DNA from: Karalla daura
Taxonomy: Eukaryota > Chordata > Actinopteri > Chaetodontiformes > Leiognathidae
DNA: 64,000 nt
NCBI GenBank assembly: GCA_029224185.1
Contig: CM055195.1
Coordinates: 1,093,805 to 1,157,804, forward strand
Direction of reading: 5' to 3'
Positions 54,563-63,711 of this stretch are shown here, piece by piece (positions within the stretch are counted from its first letter, which is position 1; every line of letters begins with the position of its first letter). A program made the translations under genes and the position numbers. The notes beneath the pieces were generated by a model. That model was not told the DNA's origin. It did no database searches and saw nothing but the letters and a program-made list of their open reading frames with translations.

Positions 54563-55815
54563 GTGAGTCACTGCGGCACTGCGGCCGTCTAATGTCTCCT
54601 GCACAGCTCCTTAAAAAAGAGATTTACGTTCTATTTACCGAGAGAGTCTGAACATTTTATAGAAATCCTGCATTTATTGTTGCTTCGTTTTAATTTCATC
54701 AATGACATTTTGTGTCAAATGCGTCAACAATTCTGATCAGACAACATGAAGAACACCAGAGAACACAGAGAACATCTTTAAGCATGAAAAGTCAAAATAT
54801 TTTCTCATGATTCCACAAGATCTGCCACACACACACACACACACACACACGCACAGGTCATTTTCTCTGGTGTGTTTTTTTATTGTTCCTGAGTTTACAC
54901 ACACACACACACACGCTGTGATGATTTGGCCTCTCTGAAGTGATCTCTGGAGGGGGGGGCTGCTCAGGTTTGCAGTGTTAGAGCGCCTCCTGGTGGCGCT
55001 ACGTGCATCAGCTCCATAGGAGGATGTGACAAGAGGGGAAAGAGCTGGACCTGGATGCTGCTCAGACTGAGCTGAGCGGAAGTGACTCCGGGTCTTGTTT
55101 GGTTCTTATGAAAAACCAATAATTATGATTCTGCTCCGTTTAGGGACATTGATGAGGCCGAGCAGTGTCAGTGTGATCGATCAGAAATAATCCGATAATA
55201 ATGTAATTAGATCAGATCATCTGTGTGCGTGCGAGTGAGGGAGTGCGTGCGTGCGCGTGAGTGCGCTCGCTACTCCGTGAGCAGGAATATTATCCTGAGC
55301 AGGAATATCTGGTGCTTCCCGTTAATCCCGGCAGAGCCTCGTCCTCGGCCTCGGTGTTGACTGAATGGCTAATTAATGGCCCTCTATGGGGGGGGGGGGG
55401 GGGGGGGGGGGGGTAATCCGCAGAAGAGAGATAAAGCATCAGAAATGAAGAGGAAACTGATAATCCACTTCAGATCCAGACTCTCAGCAGCAACTGGACG
55501 GTGCAAGGAATGAGCTGATGTCTCTCCGAGTTTTTAATTTAATAAAATGTAAAGATTCACAATTACAGTAATGTTAAATCTGATGCGCGTTCTTAAAATG
55601 TAGAAATGACTGATGATAGATTTATTCCAAACTGAGTCAATATTTAGAAATGACTCAAAATTAATTAAAGTGTTAATTCGTGTAATTTTCTATATTTTTC
55701 ATTTACTGAGACGCTGAGACCCTGAGTCACAGGAGGCTCGGTGCTCTAAGAGCGAAAAATATAGAAAGAAAAAGAAGATTTTATCTGTGGATCCGAATAA
55801 GGTTTGATGGAGTGC

Positions 55816-55855
<40 letters not shown>

Positions 55856-56611
55856 GTGATTATTGTGAGAATCAAGTGCGAGCACGCGCTTGATTCTTTT
55901 ACGATAATGATGAGATAATGAAGCGCCAGTGTTTCCCGTGACTTAAACTCCACACTGTTTGTTTGCTTTTACGCGTCAAAAACCTGAGGATTAATTTAAA
56001 AAATTCACCCTCTGCAGCTCATTAGAATAAAAAGTCCTTCAGAATGATCTTAAGCAAATGAGAGTGGACAGATTAAAGGAGTAAGCAACACCGCGGGAGA
56101 GAGCGAGCAGCCTCCGCTGGATTCTCTCCCTAACCCTCTCTATTCCTGGTGGAATGAAGAGAGAATCCAGACCTGCTCCACACCCACCGATCCAGGATCA
56201 GGATCCAGGTGAAGAGAGGACAGAGGGACAGGACAGGACACGGGCTGCAATTTAGATTTCTAGTGATAAATTATCACACCTTCCTCCTCCTCCTCCTCCT
56301 CCTCCTTAGTCTGCCTTCACACAGTGGAGCGAAGCGCAGCGTCTTTACGCGCATCCTCCTCTCTGACTTGTCTCTGTTTTCTCTATAATCCCGTTATTGT
56401 GCTGTTGTGTTTGTGCAGACTCTGTGGCTCGGTTTGATCTGCACACAGTCCCAGAGCAAACTGCGGCTCTCTGCTGCTCTGCTGGCTGGACGCGACTCAG
56501 AGAATCATGATAAAAACACAGAAATCATCAGATCACACCAAACTCTTTTATTCTCACTTCTGTTTGGTCCTGAGCTGCTGCGGCGCTCCGTGCAGGCTCT
56601 GATCTGGAGGT

Positions 56612-56662
<51 letters not shown>

Positions 56663-59600
56663 CAGCTTTGGTTCCTGCGCGCTCTGGTTGGTCGGGGGCG
56701 CGCAGGGGGCGGGCGCAGCGTCGTGACGTGGACGCGCCGCGCGCAGGCAACAGCTGAACAGAAGAGAGAGGCAGGGAGTAAGTGTGTCCCTATGAATGTG
56801 TGTGTAAGTGTGAGTGTGTGTGTATGGGTCTAATATCAGCTACCTGTCCTTGTCACTCTGAGCCGCCGTCGGTGCCGGGGCCGGGATGGCAGCGCTTCAC
56901 TGCACCTGAAGCTCAGTCTGGTTTGAAGCTGAACTGAGGCTGATCTGAGGCTGATCTGAGACTGATTCGAGGCCGATTTTACTCCTGAAGACAGATCGTA
57001 GAAGCAGGAGAAGAGTTTGGAGTGTGCGCCTTTAGGAGCCGCGTTGCGCCCGCAGATTGCGCTCAGTGCGCACCCGGACTCTGTGCGCTCCCGCAGAGGA
57101 AGCGTCTCCGCTCCTGATGCTCTCAGTGAGGGACCCTCTGCAGATCTCTGGAGCTGGTCCTGGTCTGCAGCCGTCAGAGCAGCAGCCGCAGCAGCAGCCG
57201 CTGCCCCCCCGCGCAGGCAGGAAGCCGCTCCCCGCCCCGCACATGGCCTCCCCCGGCCTCCAGCCGCTGCTGCGCGCCGCGGACTCCAGGCTGCGGCTGG
57301 AGCCGCACACGGTGTCCGACACGTCCAGCCCGGAGTCCGGCGGTAAGACCCGGGCCCGGGCCTGGGGAGGGGGGGAGGGAGGGCGCAGAAAGGGGGAGTT
57401 CTGTGTTTCTGCTGCAGTAACGGGACTTTGATTGCGCGAGGAAGCGACTGCGGATAAAACAAAAAAAAAGTTTGAACGTCAGTGCCTGAAAAGCGTTCGT
57501 TCTGCAACTACTTGAGATAAATAGATTAACATATTTATTCCGCTGCTATGTATAAATAGCGAAATCAAAAGTGAATCGATTCCGCGTTTAAAAAGTTAAA
57601 TAGTTTCAATATCAACACATGAAACAGAACACAATATCGCACAGATATCGTCAAGTCCATATTATTCGAAGAAGAAGAAGAAGAAGAGGAAGAAGACATT
57701 TTTGCCTTGAGATAAAAATCAAAACAGTTTTGGATTCGGTTATTTTTTTGGTGTGAGTCCTGGTTGAGTCCTCGGGTGTGTGTGGTTTCTCCTGAGCAGA
57801 CTCAAAACTACAGCCTCGTTAGCAGCTCCTTGGTGTTGGAGCTGCACGTCAGAGCAGGAGCTCAGAGCTTCTCCACACATCTCAAATTCTGAGAAATTAA
57901 ATCTAATAGAGTTGATCTTCCTCCAGGAAGTCTTATCCGCTCCCCTAGCTCAGGATTTATTCAGCTTCTTTGCCTTTTTGTTCTCTCTCCCCGTGTCTGT
58001 GCCGTGAAGGCCTGGTAATCCGCCTGAACCCCCCCTCATCCCTCCCACACTGATCCCGCTTATTTCCTCCCGACAGAGAAAGAAAAGATCCAGAACAAGA
58101 GTGAGGACTCCTCGGACGACCCGTCCAAGAAGAAGCGGCAGCGGCGGCAGAGGACGCACTTCACCAGCCAGCAGCTGCAGGAGCTGGAGGCCACGTTCCA
58201 GAGGAACCGCTACCCCGACATGAGCACCCGGGAGGAGATCGCGGTGTGGACCAACCTGACGGAGGCGCGGGTCCGGGTGAGTCCACAATGTGATGCCTGA
58301 CCCGGGCGATGAGTGCTGCTGCTGCCTCTGGAGACTCAGACTTTTACGCACGGACGGAAAACTTTACGCGCGGCTGGACACGACTTAAAAACTCGGCACG
58401 GCGCAGATTTCCGGTGGAAAATAACTCGTTCAGATTAAAGAAAAAAAAAAAGATTTTCAATATTAATTCCACAGCGGAGAAGTTCACTGAGGTGCAGCGA
58501 AATGGATAGCGAACATATCAGAGGTAGGAAACAATAGCTATAAATACAGAATCAGACAACATAAGTACAGCAGTATTATCTATATAAACACTAAGAACAT
58601 AATGTAATATACAAGTACTAAATTATAACTACACAGTTCAACAGTGATCATTGCGCATTATCACATTTTAGTCTTGTTAAATAAACCTCGGAGTTGTGTT
58701 TGAATTGGCCTCTGTTTGTCTATTAACATGAATTAGTCATTAGCGCCGATACAACACGAGGATGAGATAAATGCTGCTCTGGGCGCAGAGATAAATAGCA
58801 AACGCCATGAATTATAGAATGCACATGTTTTATAATATAGCATTTAGTTTAATTCTTTAAGACAGAATATTGATTTTTTTTTCAATATTCTTACGGGTCA
58901 TTAGCGAGTGGTCACTGCAGGAGTGAGAATACAAAGTAAATAAAACAACTGTTTAGAGCTGGTTTATTCACGCCTCTCCGCTTGTTTTGTTTTTTTTTAG
59001 TCTTTTCACAATAAAACACAAAGAGAGTGAAATAACTCGGAGTTGGGTGTTTACCTGCGGGTGTAATTAGTCCTGGTGGGGCTGTTAACAGACGCGTGTG
59101 GGGGCAGATACCTCTCGTGTTCTGCTCCGTGTGAAAGAGGTGCAAAGCTGCGGGTTCTGCGACTCTGCGTGTGCGTCTAGGTCTGTGCATGTATATGTGT
59201 ATGTGCATGTGTATATGTATGTGTTTGTGCGTGTGTGTGTGTGTGTGCAGGGGAATACACAGCGAATACACATCCCGTCTGCACGGCAGGACAAACACGG
59301 TGTGTGTATTCTGCTCTGATAAAAACTCAGACGCTGTTTAAAGAAGCGGATCCTGCAGCAGAGAGCAGATGTGCTCATGAGGATAATAATAGTAACGATT
59401 ATAATTGAAAATAATAATTACAATAATAATATCGTGACGTGACCGCGTAATAAGTTGGTATGATAATGTGGTAATGATATGAATTAATCCGTGTATTTTC
59501 TGTACTTTCTGCTCCGCTATATGTACAGAATGTCTCATTCATTCCATTACAGTTTGAATCCAAAATGTTCATGACCAGAGCACTGTGGAAATGAATAGTC

Positions 59601-60982
59601 TATCAATGTTTCACTTGTTGGTCAAATGCAAATGCAAATAATTACGAATCACGTCACGGCAATTGTAGATGAATGCAGTGTTAATTAGACCTTTCTCACT
59701 TTGAGCCATTTGACCGTAAATGGCGTTTGTTAAAGGACCACGATAGGTGTAAATAAAGAGAGGTTTAAATTCTGAAATATTGAATCTCCTTTTCAGTAGC
59801 TTTGTTTGAATTACTAAATGTAATAAAGTCAATACTCGTCCTCAGAGTCAGACCTGATATAAACACAACACTTTTACATATTTTAAAATCTGATTTGCAG
59901 ATGTTTTACTTCTGAAATAAACTGCGTTCACTTCGCTTCACACCCGGAGTAAATTTACACACTGTGCGTAAATGCTGTCAGGATCTGATTTTATTATTGT
60001 TTTATTTTTACCCCTGAGCTCTGTGTGTTCATGGCTCCCTGGGGACCAATAAAACTCATTGCACGTGTTGCACGTACTAATACAGAGCAGCAGAGAATGT
60101 GTAAATTATCAAAATACAGAGATGGTAACTAACTGTCTTTGTTATTAGTGGTTTGTATCTATTTCATTGTTTTAGCTTCGTGTCGTACTTACGCTGTTGT
60201 CAAAACAGTTGTTTTATTTTATTTTTTTACCGCTCCGCTATAGTCACTGAGATTTCAACGGTTTTTACTTTTTTCTTTTTTTTTTACCACGTGCAAATTG
60301 ATGCGCATCTGTTAAACCCGCTCAGATGAAGTGTTTCTGGATGGTGCTGACGATGATGATGGAGATGATGAAGATGCTGCAGGCCAGGTCAGTGACGGCT
60401 GCTCTGTGTGTCTCGCTGCAGGTTTGGTTCAAGAACCGCAGAGCCAAGTGGAGGAAGCGGGAGCGGAACCAGCAGGCGGAGCTGTGTAAGAACGGCTTCG
60501 GGCCGCAGTTTAACGGCCTCATGCAGCCCTACGAGGACATGTACCCGGGCTACAGCTACAACAACTGGGCCGCGGCCAAAGGCCTGGCCCCCGCCTCGCT
60601 GTCCACCAAGAGCTTCCCCTTCTTCAACTCCATGAACGTGACCCCGCTCTCCTCCCAGACCATGTTCTCCTCCCCGTCCTCCATCTCCTCCATGACCTCC
60701 AGCATGGTGCCCTCCGCCGTGCCGGCCTCCGGCCTCAACAACCTCAACAACCTCAGCAACCTCAGCAACCTCAGCAACCCGTCGCTCAACTCGGGGGTGC
60801 CCACCTCGGCCTGCCCCTACGCCCCCCCCACGCCGCCCTACGTGTACAGGGACACCTGTAACTCCAGCCTGGCGTCGCTGCGCCTCAAGGCCAAGCAGCA
60901 CTCCAGCTTCGGCTACGCGGGGGTGCAGAGTCCGGCCTCCAACCTCAGCGCCTGCCAGTATGCGGTGGACAGGCCGGTGTAG
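54517..60982 (+). CDS. pitx2: pitx2, a-type isoform: paired-like homeodomain transcription factor (spliced, 268 aa)
   Basis: Spliced join of 54517-54562, 58077-58276 and 60422-60982. Pitx2 is a nuclear transcription factor of left-right asymmetry, eye and periocular mesenchyme, pituitary, tooth/jaw and muscle development (family knowledge). The N-terminus MDSHCRKLASTCAQ resembles the first coding exon of vertebrate Pitx2a/b. The homeodomain spans residues 37-96, begins QRRQRTHFTSQQ and ends VWFKNRRAKWRKRE. Lys at homeodomain position 50 gives bicoid-type TAATCC specificity. The tail has the Pitx2-type PQFNGLMQPYEDMYPGYSYN and an OAR motif (SLASLRLKAKQHSS), ending CQYAVDRPV. This fits Pitx2 better than Pitx1 or Pitx3, whose regions after the homeodomain differ. 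The start has A at -3 and G at +4, a strong Kozak context. The mammalian a isoform is about 271 aa, so the length fits. No frameshift or missing homeodomain residue is seen. No Pitx2b-specific exon was recognised. Confidence 0.93.
54982..55000 (-). promoter_or_regulatory. CTCF-like motif
   Basis: The minus strand reads AGCGCCACCAGGAGGCGCTC. Its core CCACCAGGAGGCGC matches 13 of 14 positions of the CTCF core CCASYAGRKGGCRS. It lies between the two pitx2 promoters. Confidence 0.45.
55188..55466 (+). promoter_or_regulatory. cluster of four TAATCC (Pitx/bicoid) motifs
   Basis: TAATCC is present at 55188-55193, 55323-55328, 55414-55419 and 55461-55466, all on the + strand. This is the core site of Lys50 homeodomains such as Pitx2 itself and Otx. 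Function as an autoregulatory element is inferred. Confidence 0.35.
55388..55413. repeat. poly-G run (26 nt)
   Basis: An uninterrupted G run abutting a TAATCC motif. Confidence 0.95.
55812..55858. repeat. (TG)n microsatellite
   Basis: A TG run with CG ends. Confidence 0.95.
56613..56659. repeat. (CA)n microsatellite
   Basis: A perfect CA run just upstream of the CpG-rich block. Confidence 0.95.
56660..57116 (+). promoter_or_regulatory. pitx2: candidate c-type promoter / 5' UTR, CpG-rich
   Basis: A CpG-rich block precedes the c-type ATG. It includes a GC-box-like GGGGGCGGGC (56705), a CRE-like TGACGTG (56724-56730) and GCGC-rich sequence to about 56745. The 5' UTR probably begins in or after this block. 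No TATA box is evident. A GTAAGT at about 56780 could be a cryptic donor of an upstream UTR exon. Promoter function is inferred from position ahead of the alternative first exon. Confidence 0.4.
57117..57342 (+). CDS. pitx2: pitx2 alternative first coding exon, c-type
   Basis: Seventy-five codons plus one nucleotide (phase 1), ending at the donor GTAAGA (57343). The last codons read GAG TCC GGC G, joining AG of the shared exon to give Glu76. The frame is open upstream of 57117, but the first ATG in frame is at 57117. The exon is GC-rich, with a CAG-rich stretch encoding Gln/Pro residues around 57175-57205. Confidence 0.87.
57117..60982 (+). CDS. pitx2: pitx2, c-type isoform: alternative first exon, same homeodomain and C-terminus (spliced, 328 aa)
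   Basis: Spliced join of 57117-57342, 58077-58276 and 60422-60982. The isoform-specific N-terminus is 75 residues. It opens MLSVRDPLQ, comparable to the M..MK.PLHL opening of Pitx2c proteins, and ends in RLEPHTVSDTSSPES, which closely matches the conserved end of the Pitx2c exon. The homeodomain is at residues 97-156 (Lys146 is homeodomain position 50) and the OAR motif is near residues 290-303. In other vertebrates the c isoform is the asymmetrically expressed form, driven by its own promoter (established knowledge). The ATG at 57117 was chosen because its following residues resemble the family start, but its context is weak (C at -3, C at +4). An in-frame ATG at 57243 (MASPGLQ) is an alternative. 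The middle is Gln/Pro-rich and slightly longer than the mammalian equivalent (75 versus about 68 residues). Confidence 0.88.
57343..58076 (+). other. pitx2 intron between c-type exon and shared exon
   Basis: A 734-bp intron with GTAAGA donor and CGACAG acceptor, preceded by a pyrimidine-rich stretch (cttatttcctccc). It contains a GAA-rich tract (57667-57691) and otherwise unique sequence. A TAATCC motif lies at 58015-58020. Confidence 0.85.
58077..58276 (+). CDS. pitx2: pitx2 shared exon: linker and homeodomain residues 1-46
   Basis: The acceptor is cctcccgacag/AGAAAG and the donor is CGG/GTGAGT. The exon is 200 nt, phase 1 in and phase 0 out. It encodes EKEKIQNKSEDSSDDPSKKK, a short acidic/basic linker, followed by homeodomain residues 1 to 46 (up to ..TEARVR). 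The helix I and II residues (F8, L16, F20, L40) are intact. The exon break between homeodomain positions 46 and 47 is the usual one for paired-like genes. Confidence 0.95.
58277..60421 (+). other. pitx2 last intron (splits the homeodomain)
   Basis: A 2,145-bp AT-rich intron with GTGAGT donor and TGCAG acceptor. It contains a short inverted repeat (58865-58890), an irregular TG/TATG stretch (59186-59247), a FoxH1-type motif cluster (59254-59310) and long unique AT-rich blocks such as 59530-59960. In mouse and other vertebrates the ASE left-side enhancer lies in this intron (established knowledge). Confidence 0.9.
59254..59310. promoter_or_regulatory. candidate ASE core: three FoxH1-type sites
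   Basis: AATACACA occurs at 59254-59261 and 59265-59272, and its reverse complement TGTGTATT at 59303-59310. All three fit the FoxH1 (FAST) consensus TGTKKATT, within 57 bp. Clustered FoxH1 sites in the last intron define the Nodal-responsive asymmetric enhancer of Pitx2. Caution: the cluster abuts a TG-rich repeat that can create similar words by chance. Confidence 0.5.
60422..60982 (+). CDS. pitx2: pitx2 terminal coding exon: recognition helix, transactivation tail and OAR
   Basis: The acceptor is tctcgctgcag/GTTTGG. The exon holds 186 codons and a TAG stop at 60980-60982. It encodes the recognition helix VWFKNRRAKWRKRE, the Pitx2-specific GFGPQFNGLMQPYEDMYPGY segment, a Ser/Met-rich stretch, an Asn/Leu/Ser tract built from 9-bp repeats, PYAPPTPPYVYRDTCN, the OAR motif and ..CQYAVDRPV. 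The reading frame is also open for 96 nt into the intron, but that part does not resemble Pitx proteins. Confidence 0.96.
   Translation, partial: VWFKNRRAKWRKRERNQQAELCKNGFGPQFNGLMQPYEDMYPGYSYNNWAAAKGLAPASLSTKSFPFFNSMNVTPLSSQTMFSSPSSISSMTSSMVPSAVPASGLNNLNNLSNLSNLSNPSLNSGVPTSACPYAPPTPPYVYRDTCNSSLASLRLKAKQHSSFGYAGVQSPASNLSACQYAVDRPV
60732..60792 (+). repeat. in-frame 9-bp tandem repeat in pitx2 coding exon
   Basis: Repeats of aacctcagc / aacctcaac encode the Asn-Leu-Asn/Ser tract (LNNLNNLSNLSNLSN). Pitx2 proteins have a shorter NNLNNL-type stretch here, so copy number may vary without breaking the frame. Confidence 0.75.
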
Positions 60983-62120
60983 CCTCCCCCCCAGCACAGC
61001 TGACCCCCCACCCCGACCCTTCTGCAGCAGAGCTGCCCCCCCCCCCCCCCCCCCTCACCCCATCCCGTCCTGCGCACCGAGCTGTCTGAGTCTCTGACAG
61101 GACTGTTCTCCTAGAGGGGGGGTGGGTTGGGGGGCGGGGGGGTCTTACATTCTTGCCCCCTCCCTCCCTCTCTACCCCCCTCCCCTTCAGATTCTGACTG
61201 CGATTCTGGCTTGAAAATGTCCCAACACGCGGAGAGAGAAAAGTAAGAAGAGGTGGTTCCTCCTCCTTCACCTCGTCTCTTTCTCTCGTTTTGTTGTTTC
61301 TTCTTTCATTGTTGAGGGTCGGGGTGAGGTAGGGTGAGGGAGCGTGAGGCGTGATTTCTTTTGGTGGGTGGTGGGGTGGGGGGGTGGGGGGGGTGATCCG
61401 GAGACCAAGCGGCTTGTTGTGCTTGCAGTGTGTGGGGAACAGAGACTACTGTCACATCAGATCAAACTACTCTGGTTTGTCCTCCTGAAGGAGCTGAGAC
61501 TGAACCCCGAGACTCTGGCACTGGAGCTCCGAGCTTCTTCTGCTTCTTGTTTCAAGTTTCATGAAGAAGAAGATGAAACTGACCTGGTTCACATTCACAG
61601 CTCTTCTCCTTCCTCTGGTGGATTTTTCTGGACGTTATTTGTGGACTGACGAGGTTGTAAATATCTATAAATATAAATATTGGACTGATTGATCATCATC
61701 TCCTGTGTCTGCGGAGGCTCCGACCTCCAGCTTCTGTCACCGCATGTGGAAAAAAAACAAAAAACTCCCAAATCCTAGAAGAGGAATCACGTTTTGCTTG
61801 CAAAAACAAAAAGGGAATGTACATACTCGAACGCACCGGATGTGTGTTTCTAACATATTATAAATTTATTATTAATGTCTGTGTGAATATCGACTTAGAA
61901 TTAGCAAGTCTGGATTTAAAAAAAAGAAGCATCAAAATGTTCCTGCGACGATTTTTTTTCTGTGTAAACTATTTGGTACGGAATTCTGTTTTTTTCCAAC
62001 ATCCAAAAAAATCTTATTGTGTTTTATTTAATGGAAGTAAATATATTGTCCAAAAAGACTCTGCGGGAGACTCTTATTGACCCGAGCTGCTGCTCTGACC
62101 GTGCTGTGTCTGATCTGAAG

Positions 62121-62170
62121 GACTAACCAGGACTAACCAGGACTAACCAGGACTAACCAGGACTAACCCG
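62121..62170 (+). repeat. 10-bp tandem repeat (gactaaccag) x ~5
   Basis: Four perfect copies of gactaaccag are followed by a fifth with one change (gactaacccg), inside the inferred 3' UTR. Confidence 0.9.
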
Positions 62171-62265
62171 GGAAGCGACCCCGGCTGGAGGCCCGAGCAG
62201 GTTATTTTCGAGTTTTATAATTCATCGTTTTGGTTGTTAAACTCAAAATTTTTCATGGTTTCTTG

Positions 62266-62271
62266 ATTAAA
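62266..62271 (+). terminator. possible polyadenylation signal ATTAAA
   Basis: This common variant hexamer is about 1.3 kb after the stop codon, followed by a T-rich stretch (cgcttttgtcc). It is plausible from position only. Confidence 0.3.
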
Positions 62272-62290
62272 ATCGCTTTTGTCCCGATTC

Positions 62291-62974
62291 TTGATTTCCA
62301 TCTGAATTAACGAGGAGCGCGTAACGACCGGATCTGATCATTAAGATGACATACATTCAGATGGAGCTTGGAGGCGTGCTGTTTACAGTTTATCCTCCTT
62401 TATTTATTTATCGTGACTTTGCTTACGCAGAGTTTATTTTAAAACGTCTCCTGTTTCTCCTGTTAGTGCGTAAAAGCGCAGAAAAGCCGCAGCCCGTTTG
62501 CTCAGGTTCCGCAGACAGAACAGAAAGCAAAAAACTGCGTAAAAAACAGGAAAACGGGAAAACTAAAGGTGAAAGATAAACATGAACTGTGTGTGGACAA
62601 ATATGGACGAGAAAAAGAACAACAACAAAATTAAATGACGTAAGAACAACAGCTAATATATAAAATATAGTAAAACCATGAAAATGAATATTCAGATTTA
62701 ATGTCGCTACTTCGGCGTTGTGTGTGTGTATGTGGTGTGTGTGTGTATGTGGTGTGTGTGTGTGTGTGGTGTGTGTGTGTGTGTGGTGTGGGGGGGTCAG
62801 TTTCCATTTTGAGGAGACTATATCTGAGCTCGAGTGTTTTTATAAAAAAATTACAAATAACACAGTAACAAACATAACCTTACATTTCTGAGTAATCACA
62901 TTTCCTGTGGGCCTTGAACGCATCCGAATTAAAACCTATGAACTAAAGAAGAAGCGACTCCTCCGGACTGGGGG

Positions 62975-63011
<37 letters not shown>

Positions 63012-63664
63012 TGTGGGTGACCAGCAGTAATCAGCAGTAATCGGAGCCCAGGCTGCTGTGGAGGGGCCAATACACAGGTCTGCAGCCACAATACACATCT
63101 GCAGCGCAATCCACATGTGGCAGAGTCCGAGGGGACACGACCAGTCTGAGCTGCTGCTGCTGCGAGAAGGTAAGAGCTCCTCTGCTCCCTGCTCCTACTG
63201 TCCAACCACACACCGTTCATCTCCAAGAATAGAGGAATCAGTCTGAGTCTGAGCTGCTTCTCCTCCGGTTGAACTCGTCTCTTTTCTAATAATAATAATA
63301 ACAATAAGAATCATAATTTCGCGGATGTATTGTTGCTCTCAATGCTGTTGCTTCACGCTGCAGAGCTGCATATTATTACAATAATGATCATTACAATATT
63401 AATAGCACGCTTTATAGCTGCGCACGCGGCTCTAATCTACAGCAGACAGAAGAGTAAAGCAGCGTTTAGAACAAACTGCTGGAAACATGTGAATGAGACA
63501 TTTGTTCCGCCTAATGATGAAGGAGGAGGAAGCTCCGCTCCCCAGCGAGCTCAAACACACCCCGAGGAAGAGCAAACATCCAAACACGTCCCGTCACACA
63601 CACTCTCTGAATAATTAACATCTGCAGCGGCAGCAGGAGACACGCTGCACACACACACACTCAC

Positions 63665-63711
<47 letters not shown>

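Larger units (their letters stand above)
54563..57116 (+). other. pitx2 intron 2 upstream part, containing the c-type promoter
   Basis: This interval lies between the a-type first coding exon and the c-type exon. It has CA repeats at 54829-54914, a CTCF-like site at 54982-55000, a TAATCC cluster at 55188-55466, a 26-nt G run at 55388-55413, a (TG)n at 55812-55858, a (CTC)n at 56284-56306 and a (CA)n at 56613-56659. The last ~450 bp are GC- and CpG-rich. I see no additional coding exon. Confidence 0.6.
60983..62290 (+). other. pitx2: pitx2 3' UTR (inferred)
   Basis: Sequence after the TAG stop includes poly-C (61036-61054), G-rich stretches (61117-61143 and 61373-61393) and AU-rich segments such as tgtaaatatctataaatat near 61653. 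A 10-bp tandem repeat lies at 62121-62170. The best polyadenylation hexamer I see is ATTAAA at 62266-62271. No AATAAA was noticed in this interval. The true 3' end is uncertain. Confidence 0.5.

Noticed and set aside
56836..57507. 223-aa frame on the minus strand over the c-type exon
   Set aside because: A shadow of the GC-rich exon; no homology recognised, and the + strand reading matches Pitx2c.
60326..60421. ATG and open frame leading directly into the terminal exon
   Set aside because: The peptide does not resemble Pitx2 and would produce a truncated homeodomain. A normal acceptor sits at 60421/60422.
58077..60982. Assignment to pitx1 or pitx3
   Set aside because: The N-terminal exons, the GFGPQFNGLMQPYEDMYPGY segment and the C-terminal end match Pitx2; Pitx1 ends differently and Pitx3 has a different post-homeodomain region.
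60389..60997. 202-aa Gly/Val-rich frame on the minus strand
   Set aside because: Antisense shadow of the GC-rich terminal pitx2 exon.
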